64,000 bases of DNA, from NCBI GenBank assembly GCA_009193035.1, contig SWDT01000001.1:992001-1056000 (forward strand). The letters are read 5' to 3'. Made by a program: the position numbers and the translations under genes. Of this stretch, positions 12,997 through 24,151 are shown piece after piece. Under the pieces are notes generated by a model. That model made no database searches. It worked only from the letters and a program-made list of their open reading frames with translations, and was not told where the DNA came from. Every line of letters starts with the position of its first letter. Position 1 is the stretch's first letter. The stretch comes from Halicephalobus mephisto. Taxonomy: Eukaryota > Nematoda > Chromadorea > Rhabditida > Panagrolaimidae.

Positions 12997-14216
12997 CTGA
13001 TTTAATATTTAATTGTTATGTGTTTTTATGTTTGATCTCAACTTTAAGATAAAAGTTTTCCCATCCAGACGCGGGATTTTGCTCTGAGAGAAAAACGGAT
13101 TGCGCAACTGATGATCCCCGGAGAAGCTTTGACCGGAAAATGAGTCGGTTTCTTTGTTTTAGGAAAGTTTTGACAAGAAAATTGCAGTGCCGTTTTGGCA
13201 TTAGAGGAAATCTCGGCATTCTTTGTTGGACTATAATTTCCCGCAAATGAGAAATAATATGAAGGAAGATACTGTTGTCGATTCGGCGTTAAACTCATTA
13301 ATCAGACGTTAACTCAGAATTTTTCAAATAACCTTGATCGTCGGAGAAAATTGAAAAGAAAAATTGATAAAATCTAATTTTTCTCAATGTTTATGTCAGA
13401 ATATCAAAAATTTTGTTATTAATTATTGTTTTATTTTTCTTTGATTTCAACAAACTTGAGAGGAATATCTTCTGATTCCTATGGATCAAATTCTGTTGCG
13501 AAAGTATTGCGAACGAAACAGACTCGAGAACAATAAATGGCTTGTGATAGATTTCTGTACATCAATGGCACTTTCCGTCTGGAACACTGGCCCTTGAGTG
13601 CAGTTTGGGCTCTTTGGATTGGTTCAAAAAATCAAAAATAAATTAAAATTATGGAAAGTACAGTATCAAAGTCTATAAAAAAGTCGACATCAAAATCAAA
13701 TTGAATTTTTATAACTAGATAGGTGGGTAGAAGGCTGTAAATCGCAGATTTTAAATTTTCATATATGAATGAAAATTAATCTACCTAAAAATTGCGAATA
13801 AAATGCAGATTTTAGGTAAATTTCGGAATTTTCATATATGAATGAAAATTTATGTCGAAAAGTTGCAAGCAAACTGCGGATTTTAACTTGATTTTAAATT
13901 TCCATATATGAATGAAAATTGATCTACCTAAAAATTGCAAGTAAACTGCGGATTTTAATTTGATGTTAAATTTCCATATATGAATGAAAATTGATCTACC
14001 TAAAAATTGCGAATAAAATGCAGATTTTAATTTGATTTTAAATTTTCATATATGAATGAAAATTTATCTACCTAAAAATTGCGAATAAAATGCAGATTTT
14101 AATTTGATTTTGATGGCGACTGCTTTATGGACCTCAGTATAGATTAAAATCAGTCTTTTTGTCAATAAAGCTCGAGGTCTAGAAAAGAAATGTCTTAGGA
14201 TCACAGAATGAGCTAA
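12997..14216. other. Intergenic region between convergent genes, mostly AT-rich with a tandem repeat
   Basis: The region separates two converging genes and holds their 3' UTRs. No convincing gene is visible. Its right third is the tandem array listed separately at 13738-14113. Confidence 0.5.
13738..14113. repeat. Tandem repeat, five units of about 72 bp, with CATATATG palindrome
   Basis: The element TTTTCATATATGAATGAAAA recurs at about 13760, 13833, 13903, 13975 and 14047, spaced 70-73 bp. Between copies lies a conserved segment of the type ATCTACCTAAAAATTGC followed by AAACTGCGGATTTTA or AAAATGCAGATTTTA. The GCAAGCAAACTGC part resembles the array at 46190-46800. Confidence 0.85.
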
Positions 14217-17200
14217 TTAGGCTTGAGGAAAGAATATAGATGACTGATAAGGGTTATTCTGGTTGGCAATGTATCCGGGGTTTCCGCCCAGGGAGAACTT
14301 GAAGTCGTATTGGGCTGGTTTGATCATATCGTATAGGGGAGCTGTCATCGCCCCGAAACCCTGGCCATTCTGTTGATTGACGGACATTTCTTCGGAATCA
14401 CTAGGTTCTGATTTTCCTTTGGTTCCTTTGGAGTGGGCTTTCCTGTTCCTGCTCTGGATTCCTTCTTTCCTCATGGAAACGGGTCTGACTACCTGAAATT
14501 TACCGATTTAATCCAGTGTTGATGTCTTGTTGGAGATATTTTCCGAATTGAGGAGAATGAAACCATAAAAAACGGTCGTTTCTCTCAAGGTTTTACAAGT
14601 TTGCAGATCGTCAATCTCATTTAACGAAGTTTCCCAGTCTGCATTGACACTCAATTAACCTCGAGACTCGCTCAGGGCCTCACGCGGACGACGGCACGCA
14701 TGATTAATTGCTCCTGAGCGATTCGTTTGGACGAGTAGCCTTGAGTTGCCAAATCGTAAAAGACAAACTACTGTAATAGGAACCCCATAAGAACATAATG
14801 GTGTGATTTGTGAGAAAAAGCAAAACATTTGTCCTCAAGGTTGGAAGAAAGCTGTCAGAAAGCGGCGATTTTCTTTTTCTTCTTTGATTGACTGTGAGAA
14901 AAGCATTGGAATTGTTTTCAATCCCTCAGGTAAAAAATCATCAATGACAAATTACACTTACACCGTGGAGCTTAAAGTAGAGACCACAAGCGTTGCAGAC
15001 GGTTTCTCCCCCGGTGTTCCTCCTCCACAGTGTGGTCGTCGTCGTTTTGCAATTGACGCAGGTGACTCCGGTTCTTTTTTGTGCCGTCTGCAATGAAATC
15101 CATATAATTAATTTATTTATTATGTTTTAGGTTTTCGATGGTTACCGTAATCCACAGGTTGTCGTAAACTGTGATTTTCCGACTTTTCTGCACTAAGGAA
15201 TCTAGTTATGGCAATTTCGAACAAATTGGTTCATTTTTGCCATCTGTCGTGTCTACTTAAGTTTTAAAATTTGAAAACAAGCTTGCTGGAGGGAAACCTG
15301 GTCATCTAGGTCATAACGAAAGAATCATTGTCTTTCGGCGGAGTTCATTAGAGGCGCAAACAGATGATAACGATCTTTGACGCGTCGAATTCCTTCTTTT
15401 TGAAAGAAACTCCGTGAGCATTTCTGCTTCATCTGTCAACGCTCAATTTGTTTTGTTTTGCACAAATTTGACTGGACAACTTGAGGTACAGAATCCGAAA
15501 AATGATCAATCAAAAATTGCATTAGATCGGGTTTATGGTACGGGTGCCTGATCAGGTTACACAATTGTCACCTACTTGACTTCCAAGTGCCAAAGATTAA
15601 CGAGTCATCGCAATCTCATCGGTCGCATAATACTGTACAAAACCCACGGAAAGTGAAAAACAGTCTCGAGAGTGGCTGTTGATGTAAAAATACCAAAACA
15701 TAGACTGTTTCTAAGATTTTCTTGGCGAAATATGGCGCCATTTTTATTTTTTCCAAGAAAAAACCTCAAGATTTAGTTTGTTTTGACAACAAGAGCGCTT
15801 TCTTGGGTTTAATTAAAGCAAAAATATTGGAGTTCTTGATTTCCATAATTGCAAGTCGGCAATGGATAGATCAGTCAAGATGCGAAACGAAAAACAAACG
15901 GAGGTTAACGGAGAGGCATTAAAACTTAACTACATTTTGTCGGTAACATTGGTAGTTTCATTAGAGCGCGAAAACGACCCTTACGGATTCCTCGATAATT
16001 ATCCATGGTGAATTTTATGCAATTAATGCAGGATGCAAACTAGCTCCTACCACGATAATTTCCGAAAGTACGGTAGGAGTGCGCTCGTTGTTTCATCGAA
16101 TTGCTCGCTTTTATTATCATTATTATTATTGTGTTTAGGTAGTTTTATTTTGGGATTTGATATATCTTTTTTGGAATAAAAGAATTTGACACAGGATGAA
16201 AACTAGCTTCTACCACGATAATTCCCGAAAGTACGGTAGGAGTGCGCTCGTTGTTTCATCGAATTGCTCACTTTTATTATCATTATTATTATTGTGTTTA
16301 GGTAGTTTTATTTTGGGATTTGATATATCTTTTTTGGAATATAGAGGTTCATTGAATGAACTCCCTCAAGAACTTAGCCAATACTGTAGCAGAAACAAAA
16401 CATTTACCAACCTGTCGTTTTTTTGGTTTTACTAATGGACGATTTGTTCCATTCATTTTGTGGAAAAGCCCACAGGCATTGCAGAGATACTGTCCTGCAC
16501 TGTCACGACGCCAGAGGGGAGTTTGTTTAGCCCCGCAATTGATGCATTGACGATCTTCTGCTAAATTGTCTAATAAGATTTAAAAGTCGATTCCATTGAA
16601 AAAACTAACCTTTGGGTTTGTTGGTTCGGTTATGACTGGGTCTTCTGTGATTTGAACGATCTAGACTGGAGTGCGAGGAATCGAGATGATGGTTGTTGAG
16701 AGAAAGATCTGATTGGTCGAGAGTTTGTTCATTCTGCAGAGAGTCGTGTAACTGTAGAGGTATTTGAAGTTGATTCTGCTGAATATGGAGAGTTGTTTCG
16801 TTATCCACATTTGCTGTAGAAGCAACAGCGTTACTGACAAGTCGATAATAATCAGGATGATACTGGAAAGCAGTAGCTTGAGTTTGGTAAAAATTTGAAC
16901 TTGGTTGTTGGCCTGGAATAGAAGGTATAAAATTTGCTATTGAATGGGAGAGTTATCAAGACAACAGATCGTCTGATGAAGCAACAGATTATCTGTCGAT
17001 CGTTTAAATCGATAATAAAAGACCTACCGAACATGTTAGCATGATCTGCTAGCATTGCCGATGGCTGTTGGACGAAAGCTCCCGTGAGATCGGCGGCAGC
17101 TGCTGCCACGGCTTCTACAGAAGGATTTGTTGTTGTTCCCGCTCCAGCAATCGAGGAATTCCAGAACAACCCCCCATAGGAAAGCGCAGGAGTACCCGTA

Positions 17201-17549
17201 TTGTCGTAATTTTTCGCTAGATGGTTGTAGTAAAGTTGATGACTGGCTTGAGTTGGGCAAAAAGCGGGTTTAATAGGAGAATAAACCTAAAAAAACTATA
17301 AATAAATAACTTCTGAAAAAAACTAACATTTTCTTCGTTAGAAATATTGGAATCAACTTCGGCGATGTGATTCTGCAAAAGAGAAGAATTAACTTGATTC
17401 GGATCCAGATTCATCATCAATTGCTGATGTTGATGAATTTGCTCTTGTTGTTGCTGGTACTGTAGTTGCTGGACGAGGGACTCAGTGTTCGCTGATTCGG
17501 ATTCAGCCCCGTGGTTGTCTGAGAACTTGAATTCCATCTGACGGACCAT
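14217..17549 (-). CDS. elt-1: Two-finger GATA transcription factor, ELT-1 orthologue
   Basis: ELT-1 is the nematode GATA1-like factor that specifies epidermis. Six exons (17328-17549, 17028-17286, 16610-16912, 16412-16557, 14962-15087, 14217-14492) join in phase to 443 aa. The N-terminal half is Gln/Asn/Ser-rich. The N-finger (exon 4, residues about 262-310) reads [15 protein letters not shown], then [11 protein letters not shown] and [10 protein letters not shown]. The C-finger (exon 5) has [15 protein letters not shown] and [11 protein letters not shown], and exon 6 adds the basic tail [16 protein letters not shown]. Having two fingers with the linker AQKRTG separates ELT-1 from the single-finger ELT factors. 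The start could also be the Met four codons downstream of 17549. The roughly 1.3-kb intron between the finger exons holds a direct duplication. Confidence 0.93.
16031..16341. repeat. Direct duplication, two 148-bp copies inside the elt-1 intron
   Basis: Copy 1 is about 16031-16178 and copy 2 about 16194-16341, with only a few differences. Each contains CTACCACGATAATT, GTACGGTAGGAGTGCGCTCG and TTTTGGGATTTGATATATC. The elements CTCCTACC and GGTAGGAG in each copy are complementary and could form a small stem. Confidence 0.9.
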
Positions 17550-17899
17550 AAAAGAGACAACGAGTTGTCTTTCTCGAGTCCTGAAACGGTCATTTTAGAA
17601 AAAACAAAACACCGACTGAATTGTGGAAGCTCGGTAGATGATTTTGAGGAATCGGAAAATCTTTTGATTTGTCTTGACATGCGTCAAAATATGCGGCTTC
17701 AGAAAGGATTTACTTTATCTCGAAAGTGTGCCGCAATGTCCCTCAGAGATCTGCCTCTAAGCCAAAGAAAGACGACCATTGTTTTTGGAAAATTTTGTCA
17801 TGGTTATCTCGAGATATGTGTTAAATTCTCAGAACACATGATTGAGATTCATCAAAGAAAAAATAAATTTTAAAAATCCATGGCTAATCTGGAATCGCC

Positions 17900-18125
17900 A
17901 TCAACTGATAAGCCACGGGCCACCCGGGTGACCGCAGATGTGGTCAGTGAGATAATCAGCACCTGATAAGGATCCGATTATCGGATGGAAACATCAAACA
18001 GCTGAGTTTACGTCTGGCCAAAAACATCTTTAAAGATAAATATCGACATTATTGCCAAGATGGCTACTTTGATAGGTTTTTTGAATGAAAGGTAAGAGTT
18101 ACGAGACCCAAGAATGCGATAAGAG
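17900..18125. promoter_or_regulatory. elt-1: Cluster of GATA-type sites upstream of elt-1
   Basis: TGATAAG occurs at about 17906 and 17963, with AGATAA near 17949 and 18034, GATTATC near 17975, and CGATAAG near 18115. They lie about 350-575 bp upstream of the elt-1 start. This density suggests regulation by GATA factors, possibly by ELT-1 itself. The sites are seen; the function is inferred. Confidence 0.5.
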
Positions 18126-20299
18126 AAACAAGCAAGTCACCGCTGGCGACGGTGGACGAGATTGCATCAACAACTGTGATGTGGATCGTCTTCTGTCAAG
18201 AGGAAAGAACACCAGCACAAAGACCCCAAACGAGAGAAGCAAGACGTGGGGCGGTGCCTGCTCACTGGCTCGTTGAGTGAACGAGGGGCGGACCGCGGGC
18301 CGTCCATTGGCTCCTGGAAGTTCCAAAGGAGGATTCTGTGTCAGTTTGTCGAAAACTGCTCAGAGGCTTGCACGTCGACACCACAGTAGTACCATAGTTA
18401 AGTTCTCGAGGAAATGGATCATTTTTTCGAATTATGAGTCTTATTCCTTGAGGGGCTGTATTTCAAAGTCCCAAGGAGTTAACGATGTGACAATAGTTCA
18501 GAAAGAAAAAAGACTATTTTAAGTTTTACTAAAAGTTGTTTTTTTCATGTATTGATAAAATCAAAAAAATCGGCATTTCCAAAGAAATTACGGACAAGTA
18601 ATTTGTCTCAAATCAGTTGAAAACCATCAACAGCTTCCGTCGGCATTTTTGAGTTGCGCAAATCGGCCATGACAGATCAACTTTGTATTAACCGACACTA
18701 TTCTATCCTCTTCGAGATTATATTTATCCTTTTTCTGGCATTGTTGAGAAAACTCTTGGACGGTTTTCGACCCCAAGGCCCGAAACTGTCAGCAAGAAGA
18801 CCGGCAGATGGCCCCGACTGTTGTGATTTACAAAATTCTGAATTGGTGTCATTTTGAATAATTGAAAGCAATTTTAATCCTTGAAATCCCTAAAATGCGG
18901 GAATTGACAGAAAATTAAACTTTTTTAAATTTAAAAATTTGTTTTTTTTCGGCCAAAAAAAATCCATCGTCTAAACTACCGTGTTTTCTGCTTTTTAGTT
19001 CTCAAGAGGAATCAAAAGTGATAATGGAATTCCGATGTCCCTGTGGAGCAGAATTCCAATTTCCCAGATAAACGCCATTCACTTGGACTGACGGCACTTC
19101 CTTAGTCAATTACAGTAATCCCATCGTGTTAAGCTCCCGATAATCACCGTCACGCGGAAATTCCCAGAGTCACCTGTGGTAATCCTCGAAAAATAAAAGT
19201 TCTGGATGTCCGTTCCCAGAGTCTCACTGTTTTAGGCAAGTTTAAACAAGCGATTATCGACTTAACTGATGGCTGTTCTTGGTCGAAATAAAAAGATGCC
19301 ATGGCGCCGGAAATGCTTTGGAATTCTCTAGAGAAGCAAAAGAAGCCGCACATGATTGGCTCAAAGATGCCATTTCAGGGAATCATGGTTTGTTTTTCAA
19401 TGACTTTAATGGGTCAACTTTGAAAATCTACTCGAACCAATTGAACTCGGAAATGGGATCACCATTTGAGAGATCGTAAAACTCAAGGAAGAACGACTAC
19501 CTGCCCTCAGAGACTAATTTGGCTCGGATCGGGGTCCTACAATCACCTTCTCGTTATCATGGGCAGATCTACGGTAGAAGCAATAAAATTGAAAAGTTTA
19601 GACTCATAAATCACGAAAAATGTCAAAAATGTTGCCAAAGTTAATTATGGCAAGCAAGTTGGTAACTCGATCGGCACTTGATCGTTTACGATGGATTGAG
19701 AAAAAATAAATCCAAGGTCATTTGAATGATATAAGTAATAACAATGTTGCAAATCAAGGAATGAAGTTCTTTAAGAATGGACTAATTTCCTGTGAGCATC
19801 TCGGGAGAAGCCCTCATTTCCCCTCATCGCTCTGCTCGAACGGCCTTGGTCGGGATCGTCGGGAACCAGCCAGCTGGCCCAAGGAACCGCTTCTCTGCTC
19901 AATGACTCGTGTATAATGCCACTAGTCCTTACATTTTATATAAAATCAAGTTTCGACATCCAGACGGAAAAATCCAAATGTCTTCAATCTTACGAAACAA
20001 TAATTTTTAATCGTTTTTCTTCTACCGTAACTTGTTAATTATTTCAATTAACAACTTCAAAGAAGCCGTATTTATCCGATACTAAAAAGTCCCTGAGGAA
20101 TTCAGAAATTTTAATGCGATTTTGATTGTTTTGGCTTCAGAGCTTTTCTTTTGAATCAACCAGAGCAGTCAAGCGGTTCATAGTCCTAATTTGCATAATT
20201 TTTCATGAACAGATTTTCACTCCCATCAATCCTTTCAAACAAGACAGATAGTCTTGAAATAAATCCAGCTTAAAACTCAAGTCCAAAACCGTCGATTTT

Positions 20300-20530
20300 C
20301 CAACTTTCGAATTAATTTAAATTCGAAAATTGATGAAATTGGACTGAATTTATTTCGAATTAGTTTCGAATTAATTTAAATTCGAAAATTGATGAAATTG
20401 GACTTTGAAGTGATTTCGAATTAATTTAAATTCGAAAATTGATAAAACTGAACTGATTTCGAATTAATTTGAGTTCGAAAATTGATAAAATTGGACTGAT
20501 TTCGAATTAATTTGAGTTTGGTAATTGAAA
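20300..20530. repeat. Tandem repeat with near-palindromic core, about five copies
   Basis: The core TTTCGAATTAATTTAAATT followed by CGAAAATTGAT recurs near 20306, 20364, 20413, 20457 and 20498, with spacing falling from 58 to 41 bp. The core is almost self-complementary (TTTCGAATT and AATTCGAAA). Confidence 0.8.
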
Positions 20531-21172
20531 AGTTCGAATTCAAACCGAACTAGTTCAATTCGAAAATTCCGAAAACTCGACAGCTCTGCTCAAGTCCTAT
20601 CCAACACGGCATGTACTCGGGATAACTCGAGATATAATCTTGACGTGAGCGAAAGTCGTGTAATTCTTATTTTGCCGACGCTATTTTGACCTCGATTCCT
20701 CGTTATTCCGACACAGCTTTCTTAAAAGATATTATCAAAAAAACTGTGACAGTTACAAGTGGTATATTTATAAAAAATAAAAGTCGTTTAACTTCACGAA
20801 ACAAACTCTCACCACGAAAATACGGAACACCACTGAAAAGTTATCTTTAAAAATAAAAAACAAACATTTATTTCAAAAACTATGTTTTCTATCACAGTAA
20901 AAACCTCCAAAAAACCGACTTCTAAATAAATCCCCGGATCTCAGAAATCCAACCCCGTACATCCTCAATCTCAGACTTCAGGAGTATCATTTTATTTGTT
21001 GAGTAATAAAAATTATGTTATTGTATATTTACAAAATTACCATCTTGAATAAAGCTGAAATCACCGAATCTCAGCACTGGAATGAGGCAAATAAATATTT
21101 CGGGTAATAGGCGAGGAGTATGAGGTTCAGAAGGCACAAATTTACAGATACATCGAGAACAATGGATGGTTG

Positions 21173-23341
21173 TTACACACGGCCCTCGGTTATCCGTCTT
21201 TCCAGCAACGCTGTCCTGACATCGTTTTCAGGAATTCCGACTAAGTCTTCTGGATATGTGCCATTATCCAGAGAGCTTAAAAGTCCTCGAACAGTTGACT
21301 GATTGTCTGAGTTTTCTGCATCTGTTTTAAACGGTACAAATGAGACTTCTTCATAGGCACGTATCACACGATCTCTGGCACATCCAGAGGTGATCCTTGC
21401 ATCTGGTTCCATCTCCCACATTTCCGTCATTGTATTTACGAGTTTAGAAGCCTGCGCATCTTGCAAGATACAAGGACGGATGACAGGTCGCATTTTCTTT
21501 AGCACTACGTACTCTCGGAGAGGACCTAGAGTTGGGGTGGATCCGATTTCTGCTTCATAAGGGAGCTTAGCCTCGGGAACACCATAAGGCTCCATATCTG
21601 AAAACCATGGGGATTATTTAAAACCCCCTAATTGACTCACCTCCACTTCCAGAAATCTCAGTTCTATTCAGAACTTCCCACATAACCAGAGCTGCAGCAT
21701 AAACATCAATCTGTTGGAAAGCAAAGGAAGTGAACTCAGTAGCACCTTCCAAAACTTCTGGAGCCATATAACGACGAGTTCCGACCTGGAATTTCCCATT
21801 TAAATTGATTCCCTAACAATACCCAAACCTGTCCATGAAGTTCGTCAGCAAGAGTTGATCCATCATATTTCATAGCTAATCCAAAATCACTGATACAAGC
21901 AGTCAAATTATCCTTAATCAACACATTCTTTGACTTGAAATCACGATGAATAATCGTCGGCTTAGAATGGATGCCAATTCTGTCTTCATGTAAGAAAGCC
22001 AATCCATTGAGAAATCCAGAAATAATCTTAGCGCATTCAATAAAAGACACAGTGTGGGCTTGAAGATAATCATACAGAGATCCACAACTGTAGTATTGAG
22101 TAACGAGCCAATAACGTCTGTCATATTCAAAAGAAGCAACAAATTCAGCAATATTATCGTGTTTTCTCATAGGCTTCATGGAATAAATGTCCTGTTCATT
22201 GACCCAACTATCCAATTCAGCTTTAGTGCAGAGTTTGACAGCCAGAAAAGCTCCTTCGATTTCCCCAAGATAGACTTCGCCAAATCGGCCTTTTGAGATT
22301 TTCTGAAATCAAACATTACAGAATTTCATACGAAAAATACACCAACCTCCTTCAATTCAGTATTCCTCAAGTCGATCAGCTTCCCGTTGATGACAGCCAT
22401 GCATTGAGCGTTGTACTCGAGACGACGCATTGGTATCATGTTTGGGGAAGCAACAGGCTCGATTTTGTCATCTTGCTCGGTAGAATCACGGACTTGCTTT
22501 CTCTGGTATTGACTGATGCATAAAACAGTGGCGCTTAAACATATGAGAGACAGTATGGTGATCGATCCGAAAATAATAGTGTAGAAATGATCGCCGTTTG
22601 GCTTCTTTGAGGCTTCCGAATCACTTTCTCCAACTTCGTCATCTTCGGCTTCAGTACTGTTGTCGACTTGCATGAATTTAGCGACCTGATTGCAGTTGTG
22701 GGTTCGACAACAACAGAATTGAGCGGATCGATCCTTACTTCCGGTTTTACGAGATTCAACGATACATTCATCGTGGGCATTACATTCACGTAGTTCAGAA
22801 GCGTCTTGACTCCAACAGCCTTTCAAAGCCGGCTCTTGCAACTGCAATGACAATGATCGACATGAAATCGCCTGTTAATTTCAAATCAAACTCACGATTT
22901 CAGGCATATTTCGTCCTGTGTCTGAAGAGTTGTAGACAAAAACAGCCATACATCCTAGTTGATGGGTTTTGCGTTCAGGATAACACTTGACAGACTTCAT
23001 GCAATCAGAAATGTTAGCAGATTTGCATTCAGCTCGATTAAACGTTTCGCACCAGATAAAAGGAGCCATGTTCTCGTCCAGATCGTAATTCTTCCCTTCA
23101 CTACCGTATTGTCGTATATAATGAGGCCTGTCATACTTATTCCCTTCACTTAGGAGCTTCTGTCCGTGGTCCTGAAAGAGTTAAGACAACCATATATCGA
23201 AATCCCCGAAAAACCCACTTCTGGATCGAAGTTCAACTTCGGCGTGAACACATCACTTGCGGGTGTTTCTGCTGTTACTAGGATTGTTGATAAAAAAGGA
23301 ATGGCTATAAAAATCGCAAATATGTACTTCTGGTGTGTCAT
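21173..23341 (-). CDS. daf-4: Type II TGF-beta/BMP receptor serine/threonine kinase, DAF-4
   Basis: DAF-4 is the only type II receptor for the nematode dauer and body-size TGF-beta pathways. Exons 23219-23341, 22896-23171, 22347-22841, 21829-22302, 21641-21785 and 21173-21597 give 645 aa. A signal peptide is followed by a cysteine-rich ectodomain ending in the receptor hallmark [10 protein letters not shown] transmembrane segment lies at about residues 221-243 ([20 protein letters not shown]). The kinase begins in exon 4 with GRFGEVYLG and AVKLC, then [14 protein letters not shown], and [13 protein letters not shown]. There is no GS box of type I receptors. The C-terminal tail is about 70 residues, and the protein is somewhat shorter than I recall for the C. 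elegans protein. Confidence 0.92.
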
Positions 23342-24151
23342 GGTCTACTGGATTCCTGGAAAGTTCAGAATTTTTAAATTGTGTTACACAATTGTGATTT
23401 TTGCACGAATAAACAACAGTAATCATAGTAAATACAAGATTATTGTTTATCTCCTTAAAATGCCATAATCAGTTGTCCTTTTAGTTGCAAGGGCACCTTT
23501 AAAGGCTTGTGATAAAATATGGCGCGCAACATTTGGAGGAAAATTGATAACAATCAATAATGAATTGAGTTGGTGATGGAAAGAACCTCAATCACTCGAA
23601 TAAAGTACGATTTAAAATGAAAAAACGCAACGAAGGAAACTGCAAAACGAGATATGCAAAGGAAATCACGGCATAGTAAACAAATCATATATCGAAATAC
23701 ATTCAAATAAATCGGCAATAGCAGTAGTTACTGGGATATAGTATGGTACAACCTCATCACTTGGGGTAGAATTCAATTAAATACGAAAAAACAGCGCAAT
23801 TCGTGACAGCCGGCTGGCAAAGCGCCATTTTTTTGCGCTCTTCCACATTTTGTCGAGGAACGGATACACGGAAAGTAAGACCAACGAAAACGCTTTGGCA
23901 GTAGTATTGCCGTTTGTTTGCAAAAGGACAAACTGTCCATTTGACAATCTGACTTAGGACGTCGGACAAACAAGGTTCCTTCGTGCTAGGAGAAAAGTCT
24001 TCATGCGGCGCGTCCACTCCGACGCTTGATTAGAAGGTGCTTGATAATGGGATCTTTATAGTCAAGTTAGTAATTTTTCATTTTAGGAAACCTATCTGTT
24101 GTCTAAGGATTTCGTTCCGTACGGGTATAATTTATTGATCTGACGGTCAAA
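23342..24151. promoter_or_regulatory. Divergent intergenic region between daf-4 and the MED1-like gene
   Basis: About 810 bp between two divergent starts. It contains CATATATCGAAA near 23690, matching the motif seen in introns. No supported gene is visible; the reading frames at 23757-24017 resemble no known family. Confidence 0.45.

Larger units (their letters stand above)
17550..21172. promoter_or_regulatory. Long intergenic region upstream of elt-1 and downstream of daf-4
   Basis: About 3.6 kb without a convincing gene, although GC-rich patches occur at 18090-18350, 18760-18830 and 19790-19910. The long upstream space suits a developmentally regulated transcription factor. It contains a GATA-site cluster near 17900-18125 and a palindromic tandem repeat at 20300-20530. 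The right end holds the daf-4 3' UTR. Confidence 0.5.

Noticed and set aside
18085..18522. GC-rich frames on both strands upstream of elt-1
   Set aside because: No family resemblance, no convincing introns or start context; kept as regulatory or unknown DNA.
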